Notes under the pieces: generated by a model
Databases searched by the model: none
Told to the model about the DNA's origin: nothing
What the model saw: only the letters and a program-made list of their open reading frames with translations
From: Hyphococcus formosus
GTDB lineage: Bacteria > Pseudomonadota > Alphaproteobacteria > Caulobacterales > Parvularculaceae
Length of the DNA stretch: 64,000 nucleotides
Direction: 5' to 3'
NCBI RefSeq assembly: GCF_046736345.1
Contig: NZ_CP157210.1
Coordinates: 1,054,001-1,118,000, forward strand
Translations under genes and position numbers: made by a program
Shown: one piece after another, positions 24,891 to 34,333 of the stretch
Layout: every line of letters begins with the position of its first letter
Position numbering within the stretch: the first letter of the stretch is position 1

Positions 24891-25763
24891 ATGGCGCATT
24901 CTTCCTCCAGTCGAAGATCGGATATGCCCATTGGCCATGAAGGCTTTCTGGGTCATAAGCGCTATCGCTATTTTAAAATTGCGCTGGGCATCAGCATATT
25001 GGCAATTGTCGCCTATCTCTTTGCCGATGTATCGCCGCGCCCAAATGGCGGAAGCTGGCTAGGCTATACGCTGGGAACCATCTCCGCATTGCTCATCGTC
25101 TGGCTAATGCTGCTCGGGATGCGCAAACGGGCGATCACACCCGGTCATTGGAGCCTGAAAGGCTGGACCTCGGCCCATGTTTATCTGGGTTCTTCGTTAT
25201 TGGTTTTGGCGACCCTTCACACCGGATTTCAATTTGGCTTGAATATTCACACCCTCGCCTATGGCCTGATGGTGTTTGTCATTTTGTCTGGCTTTGTCGG
25301 CATATATTTTTACGCCACCGTCCCGCGCAAAATGAGCGATAATCGCGCCCATCGCACCCAAAGCGAAATGCTCGAAGCGATAAGAGCACTCAACCGGGAA
25401 TTAAACGAAGCGGCACAGCCACTCGATCAGAAATATCTGGGTGATATAAAAAATGCGATCCGAAAAACGAAGATAAAACCCGGATTGTTTTCTTCGTTGA
25501 GCGATATTCAAAAGCGGTGCGCAACCACACGCGCGGCAAAGCGATTACGCAAGGGATTAGCCTCTGCCGATGAGGACATGCGCGACCCCTTGGAACATGT
25601 CATCGCGATTCTGGATCGTAAATCCGCACTCTTACTACGTACCCGGAAACATATCCGCAACAAAACCCTCTTGCAGTTGTGGTTATATTTCCACGTCCCT
25701 GTTTCCTTTGCCCTGCTTGCGGCGCTTACAGCGCACATCATCAGCGTATTTTTCTATTGGTGA
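24891..25763 (+). CDS. membrane protein with candidate haem ligands, putative electron carrier
   Basis: A 290-residue protein with about five hydrophobic helices (near 30-45, 58-76, 95-112, 118-140 and 265-288). Histidines placed in helices (SAHVYLGSSL, LATLHTGFQFGLNIH, YFHVPVSF, LTAHIISVFF) could bind b-type haem as in ferric-reductase-like or cytochrome b families. The segment between helices 4 and 5 is a charged, probably cytoplasmic helical region of about 110 residues. I do not recognise a named family with certainty. It lies 4 bases after the flavoprotein-ferredoxin gene and 6 before the FHA-cytochrome gene, so it probably links the cytoplasmic ferredoxin to the periplasmic haem proteins. 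This is inference from context and helix pattern. Confidence 0.65.
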   Translation: MAHSSSSRRSDMPIGHEGFLGHKRYRYFKIALGISILAIVAYLFADVSPRPNGGSWLGYTLGTISALLIVWLMLLGMRKRAITPGHWSLKGWTSAHVYLGSSLLVLATLHTGFQFGLNIHTLAYGLMVFVILSGFVGIYFYATVPRKMSDNRAHRTQSEMLEAIRALNRELNEAAQPLDQKYLGDIKNAIRKTKIKPGLFSSLSDIQKRCATTRAAKRLRKGLASADEDMRDPLEHVIAILDRKSALLLRTRKHIRNKTLLQLWLYFHVPVSFALLAALTAHIISVFFYW

Positions 25764-25769
25764 TGTGAT

Positions 25770-27596
25770 ATGGCAATCAGAATTGAATTCATAAAAAGAA
25801 GACCCGGCGGGCGCATCACAGTCCGGCCCACGATATACGACAAGCGCGATATCACCTTGGGCCGCGCGACCGATTGCGATGTTCATCTCGCCGATTTACG
25901 TGTTGGCCTTCATCACGCAACGCTGACACAGATATCACCGACCAAGGTCCGGCTTGAAGCCAATGGCGATCACCGCGTCAGGGTAAATGGTACGCAAATC
26001 CGCCGCCGCGATATTAATCTAAGCGATGGGTCGATCATAAGAATTGGACCATATCAAATAGAACTCGCGCCGATGGAAAAAGCGGGTGATCTATTGGTGA
26101 CGTTCGAACTGGTCGAACCGCCAACACCCACAAGCGACGAACGTGATGAGAATTCCGTATTCGGAATGAAAGGGTATGCGCCGGATAAACGCTTAACGGC
26201 ATGGTCTGCCATTCTGCTGATTTTAATTGCCTTTCTTGCACTACCAATCGGGCTGCATTTTCGCGCAAAGCAGGACAATCCCGAAATCGCAAGCCAAACC
26301 TTGCCCGACAAGATTGCTCATAAAACAACCGATCCGTGGATGGCCGGCTCAATTTCCTCGTCTCATGCCAACCTCACAAATGATTGTCGCTCGTGCCATG
26401 TAAAGCCATTCACCCGTGTCCTCGATGAGACTTGTCTTTCCTGCCATGAAAAAATGGGCGATCACGCGAAGCCAGAAATAATGACCGCCGCGAATGTGTT
26501 TGGCGACACGAATAAAAGCTGGATGAGCAGTGTGCGGGACGGATTCAATATTCCGGCCGGTCGCTGCGGCTCTTGCCATTTCGAACATAACGGCACCGAA
26601 GGGGTACTACCTTCGAATTCAACTTTTTGCGTCGAATGCCACACGGATCTTGATAAGCGCGTGCCCGATACAAAGCTCGTAAATGTCATTAATTTTTCGC
26701 GTTATCATCCGGAGTTCAGCCCCGCAATCGTGAAAAACCCGCAATCCGATCCGGTTTCCATCGACCGTATTTCTTTGGTCGAACACCCGAAAGAAAATAA
26801 CGGCCTCACCTTCCCGCATGATCTGCACCTGCGCGACGAAGAAGTGATCCGAAAAATCGAAACTTTGCCGGCACCCATACGGGCGAAATATGGGGAGGTC
26901 CTTGAATGCGCGAATTGCCATGAAGCCGACAAGGCCGGGGCGCTTTTCAAACCAATAGAAATGAAGACTCATTGCGCTGATTGCCACTCCCTCGCCTTCG
27001 CCGCCACGGATGGCGCGGTCCGTAACCTGCCCCATGGGGAGCCTGCGGAAGTCCGTCGCGTGTTGGAAGATTTCTATCTCGCGCAAGCGACGACAATGCT
27101 GCTTGGAGACGAACGCACAGGCATCTTGAACCAGCAGCTCAGCGCCGAAGCCCGAAATCGCCGCGCGCGATTGCGCGAACAAGCCTTGGAAAATGCAAGA
27201 GAGACAACGGAGCGGAATATCGCGCGGATTTTCTCTGAAGATGGTCTTTGTCAAAAGTGCCATGATAACCGCGACCCCGGCCAATCGGCGAACATCGAAA
27301 TTCAGCCGGTTCATCTTATGACGGATTATTTGCCAAAGGCCCGTTTCAGTCATAAATCGCACGAAACCGGCAATCTTGAATGCGTCACCTGTCATCGGGC
27401 CGAGCAATCAAGCACCGCAGATGATGTATTGATGCCATCAATCACCACATGCCGTACGTGTCACGATGATCGGGCACGGCAATCGACGATTGAATCCGAT
27501 TGCCTCACCTGCCACATTTATCATGACGATGGCGATGACGCTCATCCGATGATGCCCCGGAAACCGCGCGCAGCAATGAATCGGTGGCCCCAATGA
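25770..27596 (+). CDS. FHA domain-transmembrane-decahaem cytochrome c
   Basis: A 608-residue protein of unusual design. Residues about 20-95 form an FHA domain (ITLGRATDCDVHLADLRVGLHH, then VRVNGTQIRR). A single helix at about 145-167 follows (SAILLILIAFLALPIGL). The rest holds ten CxxCH haem motifs: CRSCH, CLSCH, CGSCH, CVECH, CANCH, CADCH, CQKCH, CVTCH, CRTCH and CLTCH. With no cleavable signal, the FHA part should be cytoplasmic and the haem part periplasmic. FHA domains bind phosphothreonine, so assembly or activity may respond to a protein kinase; none is in this window. The gene overlaps the next haem gene by 4 bases (ATGA), showing tight cotranslation. Confidence 0.9.
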   Translation: MAIRIEFIKRRPGGRITVRPTIYDKRDITLGRATDCDVHLADLRVGLHHATLTQISPTKVRLEANGDHRVRVNGTQIRRRDINLSDGSIIRIGPYQIELAPMEKAGDLLVTFELVEPPTPTSDERDENSVFGMKGYAPDKRLTAWSAILLILIAFLALPIGLHFRAKQDNPEIASQTLPDKIAHKTTDPWMAGSISSSHANLTNDCRSCHVKPFTRVLDETCLSCHEKMGDHAKPEIMTAANVFGDTNKSWMSSVRDGFNIPAGRCGSCHFEHNGTEGVLPSNSTFCVECHTDLDKRVPDTKLVNVINFSRYHPEFSPAIVKNPQSDPVSIDRISLVEHPKENNGLTFPHDLHLRDEEVIRKIETLPAPIRAKYGEVLECANCHEADKAGALFKPIEMKTHCADCHSLAFAATDGAVRNLPHGEPAEVRRVLEDFYLAQATTMLLGDERTGILNQQLSAEARNRRARLREQALENARETTERNIARIFSEDGLCQKCHDNRDPGQSANIEIQPVHLMTDYLPKARFSHKSHETGNLECVTCHRAEQSSTADDVLMPSITTCRTCHDDRARQSTIESDCLTCHIYHDDGDDAHPMMPRKPRAAMNRWPQ

Positions 27597-28948
27597 CCAG
27601 TAAATTAATAAAATTGATCAGCGCAATTACGACCTCGGTTGTTTTCCTACTGAGCATTACGGCGATCGCGAAGGCGCAGCCTCACCCCGTGCCTTTTGTT
27701 GATGGATTAAATCATACGGGCGTTGCCAGTTGCGCAACCGCCGGGTGCCACGGTGATCAGGTCACTGGCGATGGCGCAGGCCCCGTCGTTGGGCAGAACG
27801 AATATTTCCAATGGCGTTCAAACACCGAAAAAGGCGCGCACTCCCGCGCTTATGAGGTTTTGCTAACCCCACACGCCAAGCGGATCGCGAATAATCTTGG
27901 GGTTGGTCCCGCGGAACAGGCCGCCGAATGTCTTGATTGCCACGCAGATAATGTACCCGCAGCAAAACGATCTCAGCGTTTTCAAATTAGCGACGGTGTC
28001 GGTTGCGAGGCGTGTCATGGGGGCGCGCAGAATTGGCTTGCCTTTCATCGCATTGGCGCAGGCCATGAGAAAAATATAGAAGCCGGTCTCTACCCAACTG
28101 AAGACCCAGTCGCACGGGCGCGATTGTGTTTCGGCTGTCACCTTGGGTCGAGTTACGAAAACCAGTTCGTCAATCACCGCATCATGGGGGCCGGTCATCC
28201 GCGATTGAAATTTGAACTTGATCTTTACACGACCATTCAAAAACACCATCGGGTTGACGCCGACTATCGAGACCGCAAAACCGTCGCGCCCGGCACCCAG
28301 GTCTGGGCCGTCGGACAGGCAATGGCGCTTGAGCGCACCTTAGAATTATTGATTGATAATAATACAGGTCGCGCCGGTGCATTTCCCGAACTTGTCTTCT
28401 TTGACTGTCACGCATGCCATCAACCCATATCGAACGGCACAAACGATCTTGATTGGCGGCCCAATCCCGGTCGATCTCTCGGCCCCGGCGCACCCATCTT
28501 AAATGATGCGAATTTGATTATGTTGGTGGCGGCGATGCGTGTCATCGACCCGGCATTGGCAACGCAGCTCGAAAATGAAGGCCGGGTTCTGCACGCCGCA
28601 TCTCAACATAGCGGTAGCCAATTCAGAACGGCCGCAGAAGCATTACGTATCACCGCCGCGGCTTCGGCAGAGCGCATCATGAACACAGATCTGTCTAACC
28701 CGGCTTTGGTAAAATCAGTCCTGCGTGAGATTGTGAGCGCGGACACATCCCGTCTGTACACGAATTATACCGCCGCTGAACAGGCCTTGTTTGCTGTTCA
28801 ACGGCTAAGCGCAGCACTAGATATGACCGATTCCGCCATCACCAGCAGGATTGAAAATGCAAGTAACGCAGCCCAAGGGCCCTACGCCTTTCAGTATGGT
28901 GCGTTCAGGTCGGCACTCTTCGAGATTTCAGCTCAGATAGAGCAATAA
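27593..28948 (+). CDS. periplasmic pentahaem cytochrome c (c554-like)
   Basis: A 451-residue protein; the ATG at 27593 overlaps the previous TGA and is preferred over a GTG three codons earlier. A signal peptide ends IAKAQP. Haem motifs are one CX4CH (CATAGCH) and four CxxCH (CLDCH, CEACH, CFGCH, CHACH). Extra histidines (FHRIGAGH, KHHRVD, NHRIMGAGHPR) could be distal ligands. The pattern recalls the cytochrome c554/octahaem-reductase family, with the last 170 residues a helical domain without haem. It is probably an electron shuttle or a small-molecule reductase between the FHA-decahaem protein and later partners. The substrate is unknown. Confidence 0.85.
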   Translation: MTSKLIKLISAITTSVVFLLSITAIAKAQPHPVPFVDGLNHTGVASCATAGCHGDQVTGDGAGPVVGQNEYFQWRSNTEKGAHSRAYEVLLTPHAKRIANNLGVGPAEQAAECLDCHADNVPAAKRSQRFQISDGVGCEACHGGAQNWLAFHRIGAGHEKNIEAGLYPTEDPVARARLCFGCHLGSSYENQFVNHRIMGAGHPRLKFELDLYTTIQKHHRVDADYRDRKTVAPGTQVWAVGQAMALERTLELLIDNNTGRAGAFPELVFFDCHACHQPISNGTNDLDWRPNPGRSLGPGAPILNDANLIMLVAAMRVIDPALATQLENEGRVLHAASQHSGSQFRTAAEALRITAAASAERIMNTDLSNPALVKSVLREIVSADTSRLYTNYTAAEQALFAVQRLSAALDMTDSAITSRIENASNAAQGPYAFQYGAFRSALFEISAQIEQ

Positions 28949-29031
28949 AATTGGAATATGCGATAGGCAGGCTGGCCTGCATCATATAAACTTGATGGTG
29001 CTGCGGAAATTGGGTCGCGGGGGGGAATCAT

Positions 29032-30534
29032 ATGTTTTGGCGCAAGAAAACAGAACCATCAGAAAAAACCGCTTCTATTCAATCAATTGAAAAGGCGCAA
29101 AAAAGCATGACGTCACAAATTGTGACTCATAAAAGCCCTCCGACGAATACCCAAAAATTTTCTGTCGGAAGTGGAAGCGGTCCTGTGGTAGTGCGAGAAA
29201 TTGATGACTTTATGGACGGGCTTATCCGTCGCAATCCCTATGAGCCCGAGTTTCATCAAGCGGTGTTTGAGTTTGTAGAAACGGTTATGCCTTATTACCT
29301 CGACAACCGAAAATATCGCGATGCGCGAATTCTGGAACGGATGACCGAACCTGATCGCATCGTCAGCTTTCGTATTGTCTGGGAAGATGATCAAGGCATT
29401 CCGCATGCGAATAAGGGCTATCGGGTTCAATTCAATTCTTCCATGGGCCCCTATAAGGGCGGGCTGCGATTTGATCCAAGCGTAAATTTCAGCATCCTGA
29501 AATTTCTTGGCTTTGAGCAGACCTTCAAAAACGCGCTTACGCGCCTACCCATGGGCGGCGGCAAAGGCGGCGCGAACTTTAATCCGAAGGGCCGCTCCGA
29601 CGCAGAAATCATGCGGTTTTGCCACGCAATGATGAGCGAACTCTTCCGCCATATTGGCGAGAGTGTTGATGTTCCCGCTGGTGATATCGGCGTTGGCGCG
29701 CGCGAGATTGGTTTCCTCTTCGGCAAATACAAACAACTTGCCAATCATTACACGGGCGGTGTTTTAACCGGCAAAGGGCTATCCTTCGGCGGCAGTGAAA
29801 TCCGCAAAGAAGCGACCGGCTTTGGCGTCGTTGTCTTCGCCGAAGAAATGCTGAATAAGCATGGCAAATCGATGGAAGGCAAAACCGTTGGTGTATCCGG
29901 TTCCGGTAATGTCGCAATTTATGCGGTACAACGCGCAATGCGCCTCGGCGCAAAAGTCATTACCGTATCGGATAGTCGGGGCTATGCGCACATTCCCAGC
30001 GGCATGAATGACGAAACGCTGGCGATCCTGAAAGACGTCAAAGAAAACCGCCGAGCCTCGCTTTCGGAATTTGCGAACGAAGCCCGCGGCGTGACCTATC
30101 ACTCAGGCAAAAGCCCTTGGTCCGTGCCGTGTGAGATTGGTCTTCCTTGTGCAACGCAAAATGAAATCGATGAAACCATGGCCGCGACGATGGTCAAAAA
30201 CGGTATTCAATGCCTTGCCGAAGGCGCAAATATGCCGCTCACGGCTCGGGCAATCCACGTTTTAAAAGACGCGAATGTGATCTTTGGCCCGGCGAAAGCA
30301 GCGAATGCGGGCGGGGTTGGGTGTTCGGGTCTTGAGCAGGCGCAAAATGCACAACGCTTGATTTGGACCCGCGAACAGGTGGAGCAAGAGCTTGAACGGA
30401 TCATGCGCTCGATACACGAACAATGTGTTTCCTATGCGCCGGTCCGAAATGGCATTGTGGACTATCAAGCGGGAGCGAATATTGCCAGTTTCGCCCGTGT
30501 TGCAGACGCAATGATTGGCTATGGCTACGTATAG
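29032..30534 (+). CDS. gdhA: glutamate dehydrogenase, NADP-type, with N-terminal extension
   Basis: A 500-residue enzyme that interconverts glutamate with 2-oxoglutarate and ammonium. The ATG has a very strong purine run (GGGGGGGAA) upstream. The first 55 residues, rich in Lys and Ser, are longer than the usual family start, and the strong site supports them. The core is normal: MGPYKGGLRFDPSVN, LPMGGGKGGANFNPKG (active-site lysines) and GKTVGVSGSGNVAIYAV for the nucleotide-binding domain. The sequence pattern fits the hexameric NADP-specific class. It sits inside the redox gene run, 83 bases after the pentahaem gene, and may use its own promoter. A link to the redox genes through NADPH is possible but unproven. 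Confidence 0.94.
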   Translation: MFWRKKTEPSEKTASIQSIEKAQKSMTSQIVTHKSPPTNTQKFSVGSGSGPVVVREIDDFMDGLIRRNPYEPEFHQAVFEFVETVMPYYLDNRKYRDARILERMTEPDRIVSFRIVWEDDQGIPHANKGYRVQFNSSMGPYKGGLRFDPSVNFSILKFLGFEQTFKNALTRLPMGGGKGGANFNPKGRSDAEIMRFCHAMMSELFRHIGESVDVPAGDIGVGAREIGFLFGKYKQLANHYTGGVLTGKGLSFGGSEIRKEATGFGVVVFAEEMLNKHGKSMEGKTVGVSGSGNVAIYAVQRAMRLGAKVITVSDSRGYAHIPSGMNDETLAILKDVKENRRASLSEFANEARGVTYHSGKSPWSVPCEIGLPCATQNEIDETMAATMVKNGIQCLAEGANMPLTARAIHVLKDANVIFGPAKAANAGGVGCSGLEQAQNAQRLIWTREQVEQELERIMRSIHEQCVSYAPVRNGIVDYQAGANIASFARVADAMIGYGYV

Positions 30535-30594
30535 TCGCCTAGCCACAACGGGGAAACGGGCGATTTTGGAATCGCGCGTTTAAAGGGAGAATTG

Positions 30595-32604
30595 ATGGTT
30601 GGGGGTCTATCGCGCTGGCGACGTAGATTGATATGCGGAATCTCTCTGTTCGCTCTTGCTGCCTGCGGCGGCGGCGGCGACGATGAAACGATTTTACCTC
30701 CGCCAACGACATCGCCCCCTGCCACGCCATCGGCCAGCCCCCTGTTCAAGCCCGCGTCACGCAATCTTTCTATTGTTGAAGTAGAAACAATCATCGCGCA
30801 GGCCGTCGAGGAAGCGCGGGCGCGCGCGACCCCTGCAACCATCGCCATTGTCGACCGCTCGGGGAATGTGCTTGCGGTCTTTGCGATGAACGGTGCACGA
30901 ACAACCACGAAGGTCCGCCCCGCCCCCAATGCGCCAAACACATCGCTACAAAATATCGATGTTCCCGCAACGCTGGCAGCGATATCGAAGGCCATAACGG
31001 GCGCGTATCTTTCTTCTGGCGGCAATGCCTTTTCGACACGCACTGCGAGCCAGATTGTTCAAGAACATTTCCCGCCAGCGCCAACGACACCGGGGCTTGA
31101 AAGCGGCCCGCTTTTTGGCGTGCAGTTCAGCCAGCTGCCTTGTTCCGACCTTAACACCCGTGCGGTCGCCAGCGGCCCGTCAATCGGCCCACAGCGAGCA
31201 CCGCTCGGGCTTGCGGCGGATCCTGGTGGCTTTCCGTTATATAAAGATGGTGTTGTCGTCGGCGGCATCGGTATCGTCATCGACGATGATTATGGTTTTG
31301 ACGAAGACACGCTCGACACTGATGACAGCGACGAAGAAGCGGTCGCCTGGGCGGGATCAACGGGCTTTATCGCGCCCGCCGACATCCGCGCAAACAGAAT
31401 TGCCGTAGACGGAACGTTTTTGCGCTTCACCGATACGACCACAACGATGAGCACGCCCGCCTCCGCGCCCGGTTTTAGCGCGATTAACGGTGTTCAAGGC
31501 AGCCTTGCTGATGTGACCGGTTATTTTGACAGTAGCGGCGGCGTCTATGCGGGTACTGCCTATGGTACAGAAGCCTCCGGTATTCGCCCCGCAAGCGGCG
31601 CGGAGTATAGCAATAGCGATATCTATGTATTGTCCGATGGATCGGGCGTTAATCGATACCCCGCCAGCGGCGGCACCGACAGTGCGAGCATCCCCACCCC
31701 CCTCAGCGGCACCGAAGTTACTGCGATCCTCGAGGAAGCCTTTCTGGTTATGACGGCCGCACGCGCCCAAATTCGCCAGCCGCTAAATAGCCGCGCGCAG
31801 GTGACAATTTCGGTGGTTGATACATATGGCCAGATTTTGGGGATTGTCCGGGGGCCAGACGCGCCAATCTTCGGGACGGATGTTTCATTACAAAAAGCCA
31901 GAACCGCAGCGTTCTTTTCAAATCCCGTCGCCGCATCGGACCTCAGCAACACATCACCGCCGGTTATCGCCGGTTTCAACACAACGAAATCCGTTCCGTC
32001 TTATGTTCCCGATATTCGCTCCTTCATTCCTGATCCGACTGCCTTAACCGGCGATTTCGCATTTTCCGACCGCGCGGGCGGAAATCTCTCGCGACCCTAT
32101 TTTCCCGATGGTGAACTCGGTACTGCCAATGGTCCGTTCTCGCTACCGATTGATCAATGGAATATTTTTGCGACGGGCCTTCAGACCTCTTTGATCGTTG
32201 AAAATATTTTAGAGCATGTCATTCACGTTTCTGGCGGCGGTGCGGATACGGCTGTCGGCTGTACATTTCTGCCGGATATTCCCAGCCTTCCGGGCACGCA
32301 AAACCGATTGCAAAACGGCATACAGATTTTCCCCGGTAGTGTTCCAATCTATCGCGGCTCAACTTTGGTCGGCGGCATTGGGGTGTCCGGCGATGGTATC
32401 GATCAAGACGATATGATTTCATTCCTCGGTGTTGATCGCGCGGGCGAGCGTCTGAATGACGCGATTGGAAATGCACCGCCAGCCATACGCGCCGACCAAA
32501 TTACCATTAGCGTCAATGGCGCGCCGGTTCGGCTGCGCTATGTGAATTGTCCGTTTACGCCCTTTGTAGATTCCGATGAACAAAATGTCTGTCAGGGAAA
32601 ATAA
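30595..32604 (+). CDS. lipoprotein with two GlcG/HbpS-like domains
   Basis: A 669-residue protein. The ATG at 30595 has AGGGAG 5 bases upstream. The signal ends LFALAAC-GGGGDD, a clear lipobox with an acidic run. Two GlcG/HbpS-type domains can be seen. In the first, ATIAIVDRSGNVLAVFAM and GGIGIVIDDDYG mark the two conserved strands; in the second, VTISVVDTYGQILGIVRG and GGIGVSGDGIDQDD do so. The family includes the haem-binding HbpS of Streptomyces and is often found with haem or flavin redox systems. Between the domains is a Ser/Gly-rich stretch. Placement just before the barrel and decahaem genes suggests a surface or periplasmic accessory that may hold haem. Binding is inferred. Confidence 0.78.
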   Translation: MVGGLSRWRRRLICGISLFALAACGGGGDDETILPPPTTSPPATPSASPLFKPASRNLSIVEVETIIAQAVEEARARATPATIAIVDRSGNVLAVFAMNGARTTTKVRPAPNAPNTSLQNIDVPATLAAISKAITGAYLSSGGNAFSTRTASQIVQEHFPPAPTTPGLESGPLFGVQFSQLPCSDLNTRAVASGPSIGPQRAPLGLAADPGGFPLYKDGVVVGGIGIVIDDDYGFDEDTLDTDDSDEEAVAWAGSTGFIAPADIRANRIAVDGTFLRFTDTTTTMSTPASAPGFSAINGVQGSLADVTGYFDSSGGVYAGTAYGTEASGIRPASGAEYSNSDIYVLSDGSGVNRYPASGGTDSASIPTPLSGTEVTAILEEAFLVMTAARAQIRQPLNSRAQVTISVVDTYGQILGIVRGPDAPIFGTDVSLQKARTAAFFSNPVAASDLSNTSPPVIAGFNTTKSVPSYVPDIRSFIPDPTALTGDFAFSDRAGGNLSRPYFPDGELGTANGPFSLPIDQWNIFATGLQTSLIVENILEHVIHVSGGGADTAVGCTFLPDIPSLPGTQNRLQNGIQIFPGSVPIYRGSTLVGGIGVSGDGIDQDDMISFLGVDRAGERLNDAIGNAPPAIRADQITISVNGAPVRLRYVNCPFTPFVDSDEQNVCQGK

Positions 32605-32608
32605 GAAA

Positions 32609-34333
32609 ATGACCCTACGTTCCATCATGACATTTTGGATTTGCGCAATCGGTCTTGCCCATGCGGAAGAACCGCCGCTTAATCCCGGTGCAGTGCCGCC
32701 GCCACAGATCGGTGATTATGCGGATTGCCGCACGCCCGGTCGTGAATTTGTGGAATGCGCGCCCGCAATTCCTGATCGTTGGCGATTGGCCGAAAATTTG
32801 GGACTTTTAAAAACGCGATGGTGGGACCCCTATAATCAAAACACCCTGAAAGGTGACAGGCCAATATTCGGAAAGGATTGGTTTTTTGTTGCCTCGATTG
32901 TCTCCGATACCTTTGCCGAACCACGCTCCTTTCCTATTCCGGTTGGCGTTCAAACGACAACGGACCCCGGCGATCTCGATGTTTTTGGCGACAGTGACAG
33001 CTTTGCGTTTAATCAAAACCTGATCACCAGCTTTTCTCTGATTAAAGGGTCAACCGCCTATAAACCGCAGGATCTCGAATTTCGACTAACGCCGGTCTTT
33101 AATTATAATTTCGCGCGGGTCGAAGAGAAGCGCATTCTCTATGTAGAACCATCCGAAGATCTTCACCGCCATGACGGCTTTATTGGGTTGCAAGAGGCGT
33201 TTGTCGACTACCACATCCGCAATGTTTCCGAGCGGTATGATTTTGATTCTGTCCGGTTTGGTATTCAGCCTTTCTCCAGTGATTTTCGCGGGTTCCTGTT
33301 CCAGGATAACCAACTGGGCGTCCGGTTTTTTGGGAACCGCGACAACAACCGTTTTCAATATAATCTAGCGGCCTTTGCACGGCTTGAGAAAGATACCAAT
33401 TCCGGCCTGAACGACGTTACCGTTCGTCCGCGAAAGGATTACGTTTTTCTCGCAAATCTATACCGGCAGGACCTCCCCTTTCCCGGAATGACGAGCCAGA
33501 TCACCGCCGTTTACAACATGAATCGTGAACGGAACGATATCGAAATCGACAAAAACGGTTTTCCCGTGCGCCCGGCTCTTCTTGGCTCTCTTCGTGGTCG
33601 CAATTATGACGCCGCCTATCTCGGTTATAATGCTGACGGACGTGTCGGAAGAATAAACCTGACTGCCTCTGCCTATTACGCTATTGGCAAGGATCGAAAT
33701 TCTATTTTCACGGACGAAAGCGCGAATATCCGCTCTTACTTCGCGGCGATTGAACCATCTTATGATCGCGACTGGGCGCGGTTCCGCCTGTCCGGCCTGA
33801 TCGCAAGTGGCGATGGCGACCCCTTTGATGGCACCGAACGTGGGTTCGATGCGATTTTTGAAAACCCGCAATTTGCCGGTGCGGATACCAGCTATTGGAT
33901 AAGGCAAGGCATACCCTTTATTGGCGGCGGCCGGGTCATCGGCGTCAATGGCCGAAACGGACTATTGCCCGATTTACGGTCGAGCAAAGAACAAGGGCAG
34001 TCGAATTTCAACAATCCGGGTCTCATTCTTGCGGGCGCTGGCGCAGATTTCGACGTCCTGCCCGAATTGCGGATTTCACTCAACGCCAACCGGCTATGGT
34101 TTCATAAAACCGATACGCTCGAAGCGCTAAGGGTTCAGGGTGACATCGACAATTCTATCGGCTGGGACCTTTCGAGCGCAGCAATTTATCGGCCCGGCTT
34201 CATTCAGAATGTCGTCCTCCGCCTTTCCGGTGCCGCACTCAAACCCGGAGACGGATTTAATGCCCTTTATGACAATAACGAAAAGCGCGATCTTTATTAT
34301 TCGGTACTATTCAACGTGGTGTTGAGCTACTGA
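32609..34333 (+). CDS. outer-membrane beta-barrel protein of the redox island
   Basis: About 574 residues from ATG 32609, 4 bases after the previous stop. A signal peptide precedes cleavage near IGLAHA-E. The mature protein alternates polar and aromatic residues in long strands separated by acidic turns and ends FNVVLSY, an aromatic C-terminus of the kind recognised by the Bam machinery. It contains no haem motif. It could be the porin-like sheath through which the decahaem protein passes electrons, by analogy with MtrB, but I see no MtrB CxxC signature and claim no homology. The stop codon overlaps the start of the decahaem gene by 1 base, strong evidence that the two products act together. 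Confidence 0.78.
   Translation: MTLRSIMTFWICAIGLAHAEEPPLNPGAVPPPQIGDYADCRTPGREFVECAPAIPDRWRLAENLGLLKTRWWDPYNQNTLKGDRPIFGKDWFFVASIVSDTFAEPRSFPIPVGVQTTTDPGDLDVFGDSDSFAFNQNLITSFSLIKGSTAYKPQDLEFRLTPVFNYNFARVEEKRILYVEPSEDLHRHDGFIGLQEAFVDYHIRNVSERYDFDSVRFGIQPFSSDFRGFLFQDNQLGVRFFGNRDNNRFQYNLAAFARLEKDTNSGLNDVTVRPRKDYVFLANLYRQDLPFPGMTSQITAVYNMNRERNDIEIDKNGFPVRPALLGSLRGRNYDAAYLGYNADGRVGRINLTASAYYAIGKDRNSIFTDESANIRSYFAAIEPSYDRDWARFRLSGLIASGDGDPFDGTERGFDAIFENPQFAGADTSYWIRQGIPFIGGGRVIGVNGRNGLLPDLRSSKEQGQSNFNNPGLILAGAGADFDVLPELRISLNANRLWFHKTDTLEALRVQGDIDNSIGWDLSSAAIYRPGFIQNVVLRLSGAALKPGDGFNALYDNNEKRDLYYSVLFNVVLSY

Noticed and set aside
26619..27407. A 262-codon open frame opposite the FHA-decahaem gene
   Set aside because: The plus strand has ten haem motifs there; the minus frame shows no family features.
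32576..32608. Earlier ATG starts for the outer-membrane barrel gene that overlap the lipoprotein gene
   Set aside because: They add a charged stretch before the signal peptide; the ATG at 32609 gives a normal signal.
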